64,000 bases of DNA from Pontibacterium sp049599735 (GTDB lineage Bacteria; Pseudomonadota; Gammaproteobacteria; Pseudomonadales; Balneatricaceae): NCBI GenBank assembly GCA_049599735.1, contig JBMYOX010000009.1, positions 1-64,000 of the forward strand. The letters are read 5' to 3'. Every line of letters begins with the position of its first letter. The stretch's first letter is position 1. Below are positions 43,667-53,028 of this stretch, one piece after another. Made by a program: the position numbers and the translations under genes. The notes beneath the pieces were generated by a model. It made no database searches and was not told the DNA's origin. It saw only the letters and a program-made list of their open reading frames with translations.

Positions 43667-43688
43667 AACGGCGCGATCCAGCGCCGTT
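43667..43688. terminator. Convergent stem-loop between the PcaC-like gene and metR
   Basis: AACGGCGC and GCGCCGTT (43667-43674 and 43681-43688) form a perfect eight-base stem with a six-base loop. T runs are short on both sides. Confidence 0.5.
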
Positions 43689-43697
43689 TATCATCCA

Positions 43698-44612
43698 TTA
43701 AGCAGATTTAATACCGGCCAGATTGCGGAAGGAAACTTCTTTTGCGGTGTTAAGGAAATCCACCATAAAATCTGCATTTTTCTGGTCATCGCGAATTGCG
43801 GCATAAAGTGTACACCAGACACCTTTATCGCCCAGTGACCGGGCTGCGATGTATTCCCGCTCTATATACTCATGCAGCGCCCAGTTGGGCAATGCAGCCA
43901 CCCCCCGCCCGCTGGCAACCAGTTGTAACATCATAACCGTGAGTTCTGCGGTGCGAATACTGTGGGGCTCAATGCCTGCGGGGTCCAGAAAGTGATTAAA
44001 GATATCCAGGCGGTGTGGCTCAACCGGGTAGGTAATTAATACTTCCTGCTTCAGGTCTTCCGGGTGAATATGGCGGCGTGCCATCAGCCGGTGTTGTTTG
44101 CCGATTGCCAGCATTGACTCGTAGCTGAACAGGGGGATGTAGGTAATGCCGTTGCGCGGTTCAGGGTCGGCCGTAATGACCAGGTCAAGGTCACCCCGGG
44201 CCAGCGCGGGTAAAGGCTGGAAGCTGAAACCGCTGGACAGATCCAGTTCAACTTCAGGCCAGTGTTGCCTGAAGTGGTCGATTGTAGGCATCAGCCAGTC
44301 AAAACAGCTATGACACTCGATACAAAGATTCAGGCGACCTGCTTCACCACCTGCCAGGCGGGCAATATCCCGTTCTGCACTGCGTATCATGGGCAGTACT
44401 TCATCGGCGAGCGCCAGCAGGCGCTGACCAGAACCGGTAAAGCAGATAGGCTTGGTTTTCCGGATAAAGAGTGAGCAATCAAGCCTGTCTTCGAGATCTT
44501 TGATCTGGTGAGAAAGCGCAGACTGAGTTAAATGTACTCGTTCAGCGGCTTCAACCAGACTGCCGGCATCACGAAGGGCAGAAAGTGTTCTCAAATGACG
44601 AAGCTCGATCAT
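43698..44612 (-). CDS. metR: LysR family regulator MetR
   Basis: A 304-residue LTTR very like MetR, the homocysteine-responsive activator of methionine genes. The N terminus is 'MIELRHLRTLSALRDAGSLVEAAERVHLTQSALSHQIKDLEDRL'. The effector domain opens with 'LNLCIECHSCFDWLMPTIDHFRQHWPEVELDLSSGF', the MetR-typical ECHSC segment. In E. coli metR is divergent from metE; here a PcaC-like gene lies on one side and argF on the other. Confidence 0.87.
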   Translation of the reverse strand: MIELRHLRTLSALRDAGSLVEAAERVHLTQSALSHQIKDLEDRLDCSLFIRKTKPICFTGSGQRLLALADEVLPMIRSAERDIARLAGGEAGRLNLCIECHSCFDWLMPTIDHFRQHWPEVELDLSSGFSFQPLPALARGDLDLVITADPEPRNGITYIPLFSYESMLAIGKQHRLMARRHIHPEDLKQEVLITYPVEPHRLDIFNHFLDPAGIEPHSIRTAELTVMMLQLVASGRGVAALPNWALHEYIEREYIAARSLGDKGVWCTLYAAIRDDQKNADFMVDFLNTAKEVSFRNLAGIKSA

Positions 44613-44675
44613 GTCATATTTCCTTATAAGGTTATATGTCGAAGTATAGTTGCTCTGTTCGGAAAGGGGCGAAGT

Positions 44676-44700
44676 CGGCCGGATAAGTATTTTCCGGCCG
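44676..44700 (-). terminator. Stem-loop downstream of argF
   Basis: CGGCCGGA (44676-44683) pairs with TCCGGCCG (44693-44700) immediately after the argF stop on the minus strand. No T run follows, so it may be a 3'-end-protecting structure rather than an intrinsic terminator. Confidence 0.45.
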
Positions 44701-44720
44701 TCAGGCGGGGTACTGAGTGA

Positions 44721-45638
44721 TTAACCGGATGGCATGCCGACCAGTAAAAACTCAAGCAGCGCTTTCTGGGCGTGAAGGCGATTTTCAGCTTCATCAAACA
44801 CCACGGAGCGTACATCGTCCATCATTGCTGCGCTGACTTCTTCGCCCCGGTGGGCAGGCAGGCAGTGCATAAACAGAGCATCTTGATTTGCCAGGTCCAT
44901 CAGTTCAGTGGTGACCTGAAAACCGGCAAATTTTGCTTCACGTTCCTGCTGTTCCTCTTCCTGGCCCATGGAGGCCCAGACATCAGTCACAACCAGGTCG
45001 CTGTTTCTAACGGCTTCTTCGGGGTTGTGGAAAATGCGGATGCGTTCCTGGTTTTCAGAAACCAGTTCTGCGGCAGGCTCAAAACCTTCCGGGCAGGCAA
45101 TGTTCAGTTTGAAATCAAACTGACGGGCGGCATTGATATAAGAGTTGCACATATTGTTACCGTCACCCACCCAGGTCACGGTTTTGCCCTGAATGTTGCC
45201 CCGGTGCTCATGATAGGTTTGCATGTCGGCCAGTAGCTGACAGGGGTGGTACTCATCAGTGAGTGCATTGATAACAGGCACCTGAGAGTTAGCTGCAAAC
45301 TCTTCTACAATTTCGTGGCCATGGGTGCGGATCATAACCACATCGACCATGCTGGAAATTACCCGGGCGCTGTCAGCAACAGGCTCGCCACGGCCCAACT
45401 GGGTATCGCGGGACGATAAAAACATGGCATGGCCGCCAAATTGCGCCATGCCTGCTTCAAAGGACACTCGTGTGCGGGTTGATGATTTTTCAAAAATCAT
45501 CGACATCACGCGATTTTTCAGGGGTTCGTAAACCTCACCGCGGTTACGCATGTTTTTAAGTTCAGTGGCTCTGTGAATAACAGAACGAAGCTCTGCGGGA
45601 GAAAGATCCCGCAAAGTCAGAAAATGTCTTATTGTCAT
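44721..45638 (-). CDS. argF: Ornithine carbamoyltransferase
   Basis: A 305-residue enzyme that makes citrulline from ornithine and carbamoyl phosphate. It has the carbamoyl-phosphate motif 'EKSSTRTRVSFEAGMAQ', 'DEYHPCQLLADMQT', 'TWVGDGNNMCNSYI' and 'MHCLPAHRGEEVS'. The start MTIRHF (45638) is chosen over an upstream in-frame codon because family proteins begin there. It follows argD on the same strand by 45 bases and is presumably co-transcribed. Confidence 0.95.
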   Translation of the reverse strand: MTIRHFLTLRDLSPAELRSVIHRATELKNMRNRGEVYEPLKNRVMSMIFEKSSTRTRVSFEAGMAQFGGHAMFLSSRDTQLGRGEPVADSARVISSMVDVVMIRTHGHEIVEEFAANSQVPVINALTDEYHPCQLLADMQTYHEHRGNIQGKTVTWVGDGNNMCNSYINAARQFDFKLNIACPEGFEPAAELVSENQERIRIFHNPEEAVRNSDLVVTDVWASMGQEEEQQEREAKFAGFQVTTELMDLANQDALFMHCLPAHRGEEVSAAMMDDVRSVVFDEAENRLHAQKALLEFLLVGMPSG

Positions 45639-45683
45639 TGTTTTTTCTCGCTGCATTTCATGCGGGCAACCGCCCTGACAAAG

Positions 45684-46886
45684 TCAGGTGCGCGGTTGAG
45701 CGCGATCATCGGCAGAGTAGATTTTAATCAGTTTGGAAACGGTGTTAACCAGCAGATCAGCCTCGGCATCGGTCATGATCAGAGGGGGAAGCATACGGAC
45801 AATTTTGCCGCCGCCCGTCATATTCAGCAGCACACCTTTAACTTTAGCGAGCAGAGCCAGTTCAGTACCGGCTTCGGCCAGCTCGATAGCAATCATCAGG
45901 CCTTTACCGCGTACTTCTTTAACGTAGTCGGCACCGGCCAGTTGTTCGCGGAAACCATTGACAATACGCTCACCCAGTTCCCCGGCGCGTTCAGCCAGGT
46001 TGTCATTAACAATAGTATCAACCACCGCCAGTGCAGCCGCACAGGACAGCGGGTTGCCGCCAAAAGTTGAGCCGTGAGCACCTGGTGCAAAAACGGAGGC
46101 CGCTTTGCCGCTGGCAAGGCAGGCGCCTATAGGTGCGCCATTGCCCAGGCCTTTCGCCGTGGTGACTACATCAGGCACAATGCCGTTCTGCTGGTACGCA
46201 AAGTAAGTGCCGGTACGGGCGTTACCTGTCTGGACTTCATCCAGCATCAGCAACCAGTCGTGCTCATCACAGATATCGCGCAGTTGGTTCAGGTAGTCAT
46301 CCGCCGGGATAGCAATGCCGGATTCACCCTGAACAGGTTCAACCAGAATAGCAACCACGTTGGGATTGTTAGAGGCAATTTTACGCACTGCTTCCACGTC
46401 GTCATAAGGCGCACGGGCAAAGCCCGCCACAAGAGGTTCAAAACCTGCCTGTACGGCGCGGTTTCCGCTTGCGCTCAGGGTGGCCATGGTGCGGCCATGG
46501 AAAGAGTTTTCCATCACAATGATGGTGGGTACGTCGATACCTTTATCATGGCCATAACGACGTGCAATTTTAATGGCGGCTTCATTCGCCTCAGCCCCGG
46601 AGTTGCTGAAGAATACGTTGTCCATTCCTGCAATGCGGGTCAGTCGCTCGGCAAGCTGTTCCTGCAAGGGGATAGAATAGAGATTAGAGGTGTGAATAAG
46701 CTTGCCGGCCTGCTCGCTGATCGCGTGCGTCACTGCCGGGTGGGCGTGCCCCAGTCCTGTAACAGCAATGCCACTGAGTGCATCAAGGTACTTATTGCCG
46801 TCCGTGTCATACAGCCATGCGCCTTCGCCGTGATCGAAAGCGACAGATAGCCGATTGTAGGTATGCATTACTGGCTCAAATGCCAT
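45684..46886 (-). CDS. argD: Acetylornithine aminotransferase
   Basis: A 400-residue class III PLP aminotransferase. The features are 'LDALSGIAVTGLGHAHP', 'NSGAEANEAAIKIARRYG', 'ENSFHGRTMATLSASGN', 'LDEVQTGNARTGTYFAYQQ' and the lysine in 'TTAKGLGNGAPIGA'. It converts N-acetylglutamate semialdehyde to acetylornithine in arginine synthesis. It has a strong GGGAGAGG ribosome site and leads the argD-argF pair. I could not find a convincing ARG box in the 277-base gap upstream. Confidence 0.92.
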   Translation of the reverse strand: MAFEPVMHTYNRLSVAFDHGEGAWLYDTDGNKYLDALSGIAVTGLGHAHPAVTHAISEQAGKLIHTSNLYSIPLQEQLAERLTRIAGMDNVFFSNSGAEANEAAIKIARRYGHDKGIDVPTIIVMENSFHGRTMATLSASGNRAVQAGFEPLVAGFARAPYDDVEAVRKIASNNPNVVAILVEPVQGESGIAIPADDYLNQLRDICDEHDWLLMLDEVQTGNARTGTYFAYQQNGIVPDVVTTAKGLGNGAPIGACLASGKAASVFAPGAHGSTFGGNPLSCAAALAVVDTIVNDNLAERAGELGERIVNGFREQLAGADYVKEVRGKGLMIAIELAEAGTELALLAKVKGVLLNMTGGGKIVRMLPPLIMTDAEADLLVNTVSKLIKIYSADDRAQPRT

Positions 46887-47163
46887 GATCCTCTCCCATA
46901 CAACGCAAAAAGGCAGCCAGGGCTGCCATTAAAAAAACAGATTCTATTGGGTGTTTTGATGATTATCAATAGTTGTTTGTTGCATATTGATGATAATAAA
47001 CATCGATTTATCCTTGTCGATAGGTTTAATCAATCCGACTGATTGAGAAATCTTAATATACATTATCTGAGTGCTATGGTCGGATATATGTTAATATTTC
47101 TGCACAAAAGGCAGCCTTGATGCCTTTAATCGTGTTATCCAGAAAATGTAGAAAGGTGTATGA

Positions 47164-47502
47164 ATGAGCGTTATTGAGACCATAAAAGAGCAGATCGAAA
47201 ATAACGATGTGTTGTTGTATATGAAAGGCACACCCCGTTTTCCTCAGTGTGGTTTTTCGTCGCGTGCGACAGAAGCGGTCATGGGCTGTGGTGAGCGTTT
47301 TGCATTTGTAAATATTCTGGAAAATCCGGAAATTCGTGCCGAGCTGCCTAAGTATGCAAACTGGCCGACCTTTCCTCAGCTCTGGATCAAAGGTGAGTTG
47401 GTGGGTGGGTGTGACATTATCTGTGAAATGTCGGAATCCGGCGAGCTGGAACAGATGATCAAAGAAGTTGCCGCTGCATCCGGTGATGCCAGCGCAGAAT
47501 AA
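47164..47502 (+). CDS. grxD: Monothiol glutaredoxin Grx4
   Basis: A 112-residue monothiol glutaredoxin with the CGFS active site in 'YMKGTPRFPQCGFSSRATEAV'. 'NWPTFPQLWIKGELVGGCDIICEM' supplies glutathione-binding residues. It carries [2Fe-2S] clusters with BolA proteins. It lies 94 bases upstream of the peroxiredoxin gene, on the same strand. Confidence 0.95.
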   Translation: MSVIETIKEQIENNDVLLYMKGTPRFPQCGFSSRATEAVMGCGERFAFVNILENPEIRAELPKYANWPTFPQLWIKGELVGGCDIICEMSESGELEQMIKEVAAASGDASAE

Positions 47503-47596
47503 AGTTGATTATAAGGGTGATGGTTGTTTTGCAGGACATCGCCCTTATTGTAGAAAAGTAAACGATTTATACCCCCTTTATACGGAGAGATACACA

Positions 47597-48199
47597 ATGG
47601 GCGTACTCGTAGGTAAGCAAGCTCCAGATTTCACAGCAGCAGCGGTTCTGGGTAATGGCGAAATTGTTGATGGTTATAACCTGAAAGAAGCGATTAAAGG
47701 CAAATACGGTCTGGTATTCTTTTACCCGCTGGACTTTACGTTTGTTTGCCCTTCCGAGCTGATTGCTCTGGATCATCGTATGGACGCTTTCACCGAGCGT
47801 AATGTTGAAGTCATTGGTGTGTCTATCGACTCCCAGTTCAGCCACAACGCATGGCGTAATACCCCGGTTAATGAAGGGGGTATCGGCCCGGTTAAATACA
47901 CACTGGTCGCTGATACTAAGCATGAAATCTGCAAAGCTTACGATGTTGAGCACGATGCAGGTGTTGCTTTCCGTGGTGCTTTCCTGATCGATCAGAACGG
48001 CAATGTACGTTCTCAGATTGTTAACGACCTGCCACTGGGCCGTAACATGGAAGAGCTGATTCGTCTGGTTGATGCCCTGCAGTTCCATGAAGAGCACGGT
48101 GAAGTTTGCCCGGCTGGCTGGAACAAAGGTGATAAAGGTATGGACGCTTCCCCAACAGGTGTTGCGGCTTACCTGAGTGAAGAAGCTGATAAGCTGTAA
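47597..48199 (+). CDS. 2-Cys peroxiredoxin (AhpC/Prx1 group)
   Basis: A 200-residue typical 2-Cys peroxiredoxin. The peroxidatic cysteine is in 'FFYPLDFTFVCPSEL' (about residue 50), and the resolving cysteine in 'HGEVCPAGW' (about residue 170). 'GVSIDSQFSHNAWRNTP' and 'RGAFLIDQNGNVR' complete the family pattern. It reduces hydrogen peroxide and organic peroxides in the cytoplasm, probably with thioredoxin as donor. The ATG at 47597 has GGAGAGA upstream; the frame is open to 47468, within grxD, but that part has no peroxiredoxin likeness. Confidence 0.94.
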   Translation: MGVLVGKQAPDFTAAAVLGNGEIVDGYNLKEAIKGKYGLVFFYPLDFTFVCPSELIALDHRMDAFTERNVEVIGVSIDSQFSHNAWRNTPVNEGGIGPVKYTLVADTKHEICKAYDVEHDAGVAFRGAFLIDQNGNVRSQIVNDLPLGRNMEELIRLVDALQFHEEHGEVCPAGWNKGDKGMDASPTGVAAYLSEEADKL

Positions 48200-48214
48200 G
48201 CTGTATTAGCCTAT

Positions 48215-48245
48215 AAAAAACCCGCTTATGTTAGCGGGTTTTTTT
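48215..48245. terminator. Bidirectional terminator
   Basis: CCCGCT (48221-48226) pairs with AGCGGG (48233-48238), flanked by A6 and T7, so the stem extends into the A/T runs. It separates the peroxiredoxin gene from the convergent rnt gene. Confidence 0.88.
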
Positions 48246-48272
48246 ATGTTTGTTGCTGGCTGATCGCCGTTA

Positions 48273-48944
48273 TCAGAGTCTGAAGTCGTCGCCGTAATCC
48301 TGTGCAGCCAGTACCATTTCCCAGCCGCCCAGATCTTTCCAGCGGTTAACAATAGAGCAGAAAAGCTCAGCTGTTTTTAACGTGTCGTATAGTGCTGAAT
48401 GAGCTTGTTTGCCGTCAAATTCGATATCTGCAACTTCACAGGCTTTTGCCAGTACGGTCTGTCCGTATGCCAGGCCGGATAGCGTAGCCGTATCAAAGCT
48501 GGAGAAGGGGTGGAACGGGTTGCGTTTAATGTCGGTGCGGGCGACAGCGGCGTTTACAAAGCTCTGATCAAAGGCTGCATTATGACCTACCAGCACGGCA
48601 CGTTTACAATCGTGAGCTTTAATTGACTTGCGAATAGGCTTAAAAATACCTTCCAGCGCACTGAGTTCGCTAATGGCTTCGCGGTTGGGGTCGTAAGGGT
48701 CGATGCCGGTGAAATCCAGTGCAGCGCGCTCCAGGTTAGCACCCTCAAAAGGGGCCACCTGGGCTTCATAATGTTTATCCACCATCAGGTAACCATTCTC
48801 ATCCATGGTGAGCGTGGCGGCGGCAATTTCCAGCAGCGCATCGGTTTGGGCATTAAAACCGGCGGTTTCAACATCGATAACAACGGGCAGAAATCCGCGA
48901 AAGCGGCCGGCCATGGGGTGTTTATAGGGGTCGTGACGGCTCAA
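48273..48944 (-). CDS. rnt: Ribonuclease T
   Basis: A 223-residue DEDD 3'-5' exonuclease that trims tRNA CCA ends and stable RNAs. The Exo I motif is 'LPVVIDVETAGFNAQTDALLEIAA', Exo II is 'VLVGHNAAFDQSFVNAA', and Exo III is 'HSALYDTLKTAELF'. The basic motif near 'RNPFHPFSSFDTATLSGLAYGQTVLAKAC' fits RNase T specifically. It is monocistronic as far as can be seen. Confidence 0.95.
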   Translation of the reverse strand: MSRHDPYKHPMAGRFRGFLPVVIDVETAGFNAQTDALLEIAAATLTMDENGYLMVDKHYEAQVAPFEGANLERAALDFTGIDPYDPNREAISELSALEGIFKPIRKSIKAHDCKRAVLVGHNAAFDQSFVNAAVARTDIKRNPFHPFSSFDTATLSGLAYGQTVLAKACEVADIEFDGKQAHSALYDTLKTAELFCSIVNRWKDLGGWEMVLAAQDYGDDFRL

Positions 48945-49082
48945 AGGATTCCCTTACATTGATGGGTTCAGATAATGGGCATTATTCTAACAGCGAAATA
49001 ATTTGATAGCTAAAGATGTTGTTGCCGGAGCCGAAGTTATAAGATGATATTTGATCACTTTTTAAATGGTAGGTGCTTTTCT

Positions 49083-49937
49083 GTGCGTGTGAAGCTGGTT
49101 CTTATGCTGTTACTGTCGCTCTTCAGTACCTTGTCTCAGGCTGTGAGTTATCAGGCGACTATTGACGAGTCAAACTGGGAGCTGGAATCCTCCAGATTTA
49201 GCTGTCGCCTCACCCATGTGATTCCATCCTTTGGCAACGCAGTTTTTGAACACGAGGCCGGCGAGAATATTCATTTCCTGCTGGATGCCACGGAAAAGGG
49301 GCATTTCGAAAAAGGTGCGATGCTGGTCTCAGAAGCGCCGCCCTGGCGTCCGGGTTTATTAACCCGGGAGATAGGAGAGGTTAAAGCCAGTAAGCCGGGT
49401 GATCTGGATGTAAAAACCGGTTATGCCAGATCCATGCTGGCGGCCTTGCATAAAGGCCTGATGCCTACGTTCACTACAACCACCTGGTATGGCACGGCTG
49501 AATACCTGAGAGTTTCATTATCGGCGGTGAATTTTCGTTCCGCTTATAATGATTATGTGGGTTGTGTTGCAAAATTGTTGCCGGTGAATTATCGGCAGGT
49601 GGCGCGCACAGCGGTACTGTTTCCGCCTGCTGAATGGCGCTTGTCCGATTCCACTAAAGAGCGACTGGATTTGATTTCGCTCTATATTGAAAATGATAAC
49701 AGTGTGCAGTCTGTCTACGTAGACGGGCACAGTGATTCCGGCGGGCGTCGTCTTGCCAACCGGGATTTATCAAAGAAACGTGCTGAAACAGTGTCTGAAT
49801 ATCTGCTTAAGAAAGGGCTGGATGAGGGCATGGTAACTGTTCGTTATCATGGTGAGCGCTATCCGGTGGTGCCTAATAATTCAAAAGCTAACCGGGCCCG
49901 CAATCGTCGGGTTACCATACGGCTGGAAAAAGAGTAA
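49083..49937 (+). CDS. motY: MotY-like flagellar protein with OmpA domain
   Basis: A 284-residue exported protein. The signal peptide starts MRVKLVLMLLLSLFSTLSQA, with likely cleavage before VSY. A MotY N-terminal domain follows, 'LTHVIPSFGNAVFEHEAG', 'SEAPPWRPG', 'LSAVNFRSAYNDYVGCVAKLLP'. The C-terminal OmpA peptidoglycan-binding domain (about 180-284) has 'VYVDGHSDSGGRRLANRDLSKKRAETVSEYLLKKGL' and 'NRARNRRVTIRLE'. In Vibrio and Pseudomonas MotY forms the T ring of the flagellar motor. I prefer the GTG at 49083 (AGGTG upstream, compact signal peptide) to the ATG at 49044. No other flagellar gene lies in the window. Confidence 0.87.
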   Translation: MRVKLVLMLLLSLFSTLSQAVSYQATIDESNWELESSRFSCRLTHVIPSFGNAVFEHEAGENIHFLLDATEKGHFEKGAMLVSEAPPWRPGLLTREIGEVKASKPGDLDVKTGYARSMLAALHKGLMPTFTTTTWYGTAEYLRVSLSAVNFRSAYNDYVGCVAKLLPVNYRQVARTAVLFPPAEWRLSDSTKERLDLISLYIENDNSVQSVYVDGHSDSGGRRLANRDLSKKRAETVSEYLLKKGLDEGMVTVRYHGERYPVVPNNSKANRARNRRVTIRLEKE

Positions 49938-49955
49938 GTCGGATCTTTTGCCTGC

Positions 49956-49986
49956 TTGTCCTATTACAAGATTTTTCTGTTATAAT
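49956..49986 (+). promoter_or_regulatory. Possible sigma-70 promoter for argG
   Basis: A perfect TATAAT lies at 49981-49986 and TTGTCC at 49956-49961. The 19-base spacer is long. The position, 70 bases before the argG start, is sensible. Confidence 0.45.
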
Positions 49987-50056
49987 CCCGCGCCTGTTTT
50001 TTATGAATTCGGTCGCCGTATTTTACGGCTGAGATCGCGCAAGTTGGAGCTTGAGA

Positions 50057-51283
50057 ATGTCCGAAATTAAAAAGGTTGTTCTGGCCTATTCCGGTGGTCT
50101 GGACACTTCCGTCATTGTCCGCTGGTTGCAGGACGAATATAACGCTGAAGTGGTGACTTTTACGGCTGACCTGGGCCAGGGTGAAGAAGTGGAGCCTGCC
50201 CGTGCAAAAGCTGAAGCACTGGGTGTTAAGGAAATCTACATCGAAGACCTGCGTGAAGAATTTGTACGCGATTTCGTCTTCCCAATGTTCCGCGCAAATA
50301 CCATCTATGAAGGTGAGTACCTGCTGGGCACATCTATCGCCCGTCCTTTGATTGCCAAACGTCTGATTGAAATTGCTAACGAGACGGGCGCTGACGCGAT
50401 TTCTCACGGTGCAACCGGTAAAGGTAATGACCAGGTACGTTTTGAGCTGGGTGCTTACGCGCTTAAGCCGGGTGTACACGTTATTGCGCCCTGGCGTGAA
50501 TGGGATTTGGGTTCCCGCGAGAGCCTGATGAAGTACTGTGAAGATCACGGTATTGAAGTGGACTACGCTAAAAGCAAGAAAAAGTCTCCTTACTCTATGG
50601 ATGCCAACCTGCTGCATATCTCTTACGAAGGCGGCATTCTGGAAGACCCGTGGGCAGAAGCTGAGGAAGATATGTGGCGCTGGTCCGTATCACCTGAGCA
50701 GGCACCGGATAAGGCAACTTACCTGGAATTGACCTATGAAAAAGGTGACATCGTTGCGATTGACGGTGAAGCTATGAGCCCTGCGACTGTTCTGGAATAC
50801 CTGAACAAGATCGGTGGTGAAAACGGTGTGGGTCGTCTGGATATCGTGGAGAACCGTTTTGTAGGTATGAAGTCACGTGGCTGTTATGAAACACCGGGTG
50901 GCACTATCATGATGAAGGCGCACCGTGCAATTGAGTCCATCACGCTGGACCGTGAAGCGGCGCATCTGAAAGATGAGTTGATGCCTAAGTATGCCAAAGT
51001 GATCTACAACGGCTTCTGGTGGTCAGAAGAGCGTAAGATGATGCAGAAAATGATCGATTTCTCCCAGCGTGATGTTAACGGTGATGTACGCATTAAGCTG
51101 TACAAAGGCTCCGTAGACGTTGTGGGCCGTCGTTCTGAAAACTCTCTGTTCGATGAAAGCATTGCTACGTTTGAAGATGATGCGGGTTCTTACGATCAGA
51201 AAGATGCGGCAGGCTTTATTAAGCTGAACGCACTGCGCATGCGTATTGCTGCGAGCAAAGGGCGTGATTTGCTCGAAGAATAA
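50057..51283 (+). CDS. argG: Argininosuccinate synthase
   Basis: A 408-residue enzyme that joins citrulline and aspartate with ATP. The P-loop-like 'VVLAYSGGLDTSVIVRWLQ' is near the start, followed by 'GTSIARPLIAKRLIEIANETGADAISHGATGKGNDQVRFE', and 'RFVGMKSRGCYETPGGTIM'. The start at MSEIKK (50057) has GGAG eight bases upstream; a TTG two codons earlier is rejected. It completes, with argD and argF, three arginine genes within 6.6 kb. Confidence 0.97.
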   Translation: MSEIKKVVLAYSGGLDTSVIVRWLQDEYNAEVVTFTADLGQGEEVEPARAKAEALGVKEIYIEDLREEFVRDFVFPMFRANTIYEGEYLLGTSIARPLIAKRLIEIANETGADAISHGATGKGNDQVRFELGAYALKPGVHVIAPWREWDLGSRESLMKYCEDHGIEVDYAKSKKKSPYSMDANLLHISYEGGILEDPWAEAEEDMWRWSVSPEQAPDKATYLELTYEKGDIVAIDGEAMSPATVLEYLNKIGGENGVGRLDIVENRFVGMKSRGCYETPGGTIMMKAHRAIESITLDREAAHLKDELMPKYAKVIYNGFWWSEERKMMQKMIDFSQRDVNGDVRIKLYKGSVDVVGRRSENSLFDESIATFEDDAGSYDQKDAAGFIKLNALRMRIAASKGRDLLEE

Positions 51284-51303
51284 GCTTTTTGCGGATCTAT
51301 TAA

Positions 51304-51336
51304 TAAAAAACCTGCGCTTGTGCGCGGGTTTTTTTA
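51304..51336 (+). terminator. Rho-independent terminator after argG
   Basis: CCTGCGC (51311-51317) pairs with GCGCGGG (51322-51328), including one G-T pair, with an A run before and a seven-T run after it. Confidence 0.88.
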
Positions 51337-51414
51337 TTTTGGGCAGCAGGTTATTTTTTCCGTAACAGGAAAAACTGTGCTACGTTTGACTTCAACGTTG
51401 TCGTGCAAAAGCCT

Positions 51415-52992
51415 ATGGAAATCAATTACTCAGGAAAGTCGGTTCTGATCGTCGACAACACGCTCGAGGATCTTGCATCATTGCGTCAAATCCTGGGGCA
51501 TCTGGGTGTACAGCGTATTCAGGTCGCCGCCTCGGTTAACATGGCGCTTAGCCTGCTGAGGATTGAGAAATACGACCTTTGTTTTGTTGATTATGACCTG
51601 GGTAAAGATGACAAAAATGGTTTGCAATTGCTGCATGAAGCTAATGCCGAATCCCTTCTGACTCATCGCCACCTCTTTATTCTGGTGGTTGATACCGAGC
51701 GTTCTAATTTGTTGTTCGGATCGCTGGAACACTCCCCTGATACTTACATATCCAAGCCTTATCAACTGCCAAAAGTACGGGCCCGGCTGGATAAGGTTAT
51801 GCGTATCAAACATGTGACTGAACCGGTTGATCAGCTGTTGGATGAAGGCGAGCTGGCAGCTGCATTGCAGCGCTGTGATCAGCTGGCGGATCTTTTTCCC
51901 GGGCTGCAGCTTTATCTCTGTCGGCTTAAGGGTATTATTTTACTGCAACTTAAACGTTACTCTGCCGCTCTGAAGCTTTTTGAGTTATTAACAGAGCGCA
52001 GAGACCTTCCCTGGGCTGAAGTGGGGCTGGGTTCTGCCTGTTTCCATCTGGGGCGTTATGATGATGCGTTAAAAATACTTAACCGGGTGGTGGATAACCA
52101 GCATGTTTGTGTTGAGGCCTTTTCCTGGCTGGGACGTGCCCACCGGGCAAAAGGCTCACTTCAGCAGGCTGTCACTTTGATGCGTAAGGCTATTATGCTG
52201 CAACCAACTGTGCCGCAGTTGCAGCGGGAGCTGGCAGATCTGGCGGCGCAGGCTTCTGACTGGGAGCTTTCAGTGGATGCCTACCGTGCGGCGGTACGGT
52301 ACGCACGTTACTCGGTTTTTCAGGAGCCTTCATCTTATTTTGGTCTGGCGCGGGCGCTGGCTTACCGGATGAAGGAAGCAGGTGAGGCGCAGGCTGCTGA
52401 GGCAGAGGAGGAGGTGATTCGTCTGTTTGAGGCGGTTGTACTGGATCATCAGCATTATGAAGGAATAGGCTTGCGGGCAAAGCTGTGTGCCGGTGATATT
52501 TTCCGTATCGGCAATGTACCTGTGCTGGCGGAGCAGCGTTTGCATGATGCCTGGGCGATGTTCCAGGCGCTGAGTCCAGAGGTGCAGTGTTTATGGCTGG
52601 ACGCCGTGCTGGATGCAACTGCGGGCACTCCTTTGGCTGATGAGGTTAATCAGCAGAAAAAGGCGCTGTCTGAAGTGATGGTTGGCCTTCCCTGGGCTAA
52701 GGCTAATCTGAAAGCGCTTATGAGTTTTCGAAAGGGCGATTATGAAGCGGCTTTTCTTTTGTTTCGTCATGCACATCAGGCACAACCCGGTCATATCGGC
52801 ATTGCCCTTAATCTGATCCAGGCCGGTATTGAAGTCGCAAGACGTGAAACAGACAGCGCGGTTACGCTGATACGTTGCAATAAAGTGCTTTCTCAGGTGC
52901 GTTTTGGTGAGTTATCTGAACGCCAGCAGGGGCGCTACCGGGCGCTGGCCAAACACTGTGCAGAGCTTATCCGCCCTGCTCCTGCTGCATAA
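51415..52992 (+). CDS. Response regulator receiver protein with TPR repeats
   Basis: A 525-residue cytoplasmic protein. An N-terminal receiver domain (about residues 8-125) has 'KSVLIVDNTLEDLASLRQILGHLG', the phospho-acceptor aspartate in 'LCFVDYDLG', and 'SPDTYISKPYQLPKVRARL' with the conserved lysine. The rest is a string of tetratricopeptide-like helices ('RYSAALKLFELLTERRDLPWAEVGLGSACFHLGRYDDALKILNRVV', 'GSLQQAVTLMRKAIMLQP', 'YEAAFLLFRHAHQAQPGHIGIALNLIQAG'). There is no DNA-binding or enzymatic output, so it probably acts through protein contacts. The start is uncertain: GTG at 51403 is the alternative, and neither has a clear ribosome site. No histidine kinase is next to it. Confidence 0.87.
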   Translation: MEINYSGKSVLIVDNTLEDLASLRQILGHLGVQRIQVAASVNMALSLLRIEKYDLCFVDYDLGKDDKNGLQLLHEANAESLLTHRHLFILVVDTERSNLLFGSLEHSPDTYISKPYQLPKVRARLDKVMRIKHVTEPVDQLLDEGELAAALQRCDQLADLFPGLQLYLCRLKGIILLQLKRYSAALKLFELLTERRDLPWAEVGLGSACFHLGRYDDALKILNRVVDNQHVCVEAFSWLGRAHRAKGSLQQAVTLMRKAIMLQPTVPQLQRELADLAAQASDWELSVDAYRAAVRYARYSVFQEPSSYFGLARALAYRMKEAGEAQAAEAEEEVIRLFEAVVLDHQHYEGIGLRAKLCAGDIFRIGNVPVLAEQRLHDAWAMFQALSPEVQCLWLDAVLDATAGTPLADEVNQQKKALSEVMVGLPWAKANLKALMSFRKGDYEAAFLLFRHAHQAQPGHIGIALNLIQAGIEVARRETDSAVTLIRCNKVLSQVRFGELSERQQGRYRALAKHCAELIRPAPAA

Positions 52993-53028
52993 ATTGAGCC
53001 TCTGTGATTGTCCCGGAGTGGTCGCTAA

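Noticed and set aside
46887..47163. Possible ARG box or Fur-like site upstream of argD
   Set aside because: The region has AT-rich partial palindromes around GATGATTATCAAT and TGATGATAATAA, but none fits an ArgR or Fur consensus well enough to report.
47567..48097. A 176-codon minus-strand frame over the peroxiredoxin gene
   Set aside because: It lies entirely opposite a well-recognised peroxiredoxin and has no family likeness.
49964..50617. A 217-codon minus-strand frame over argG
   Set aside because: It is opposite the strongly conserved argG N-terminal half; it is a shadow.
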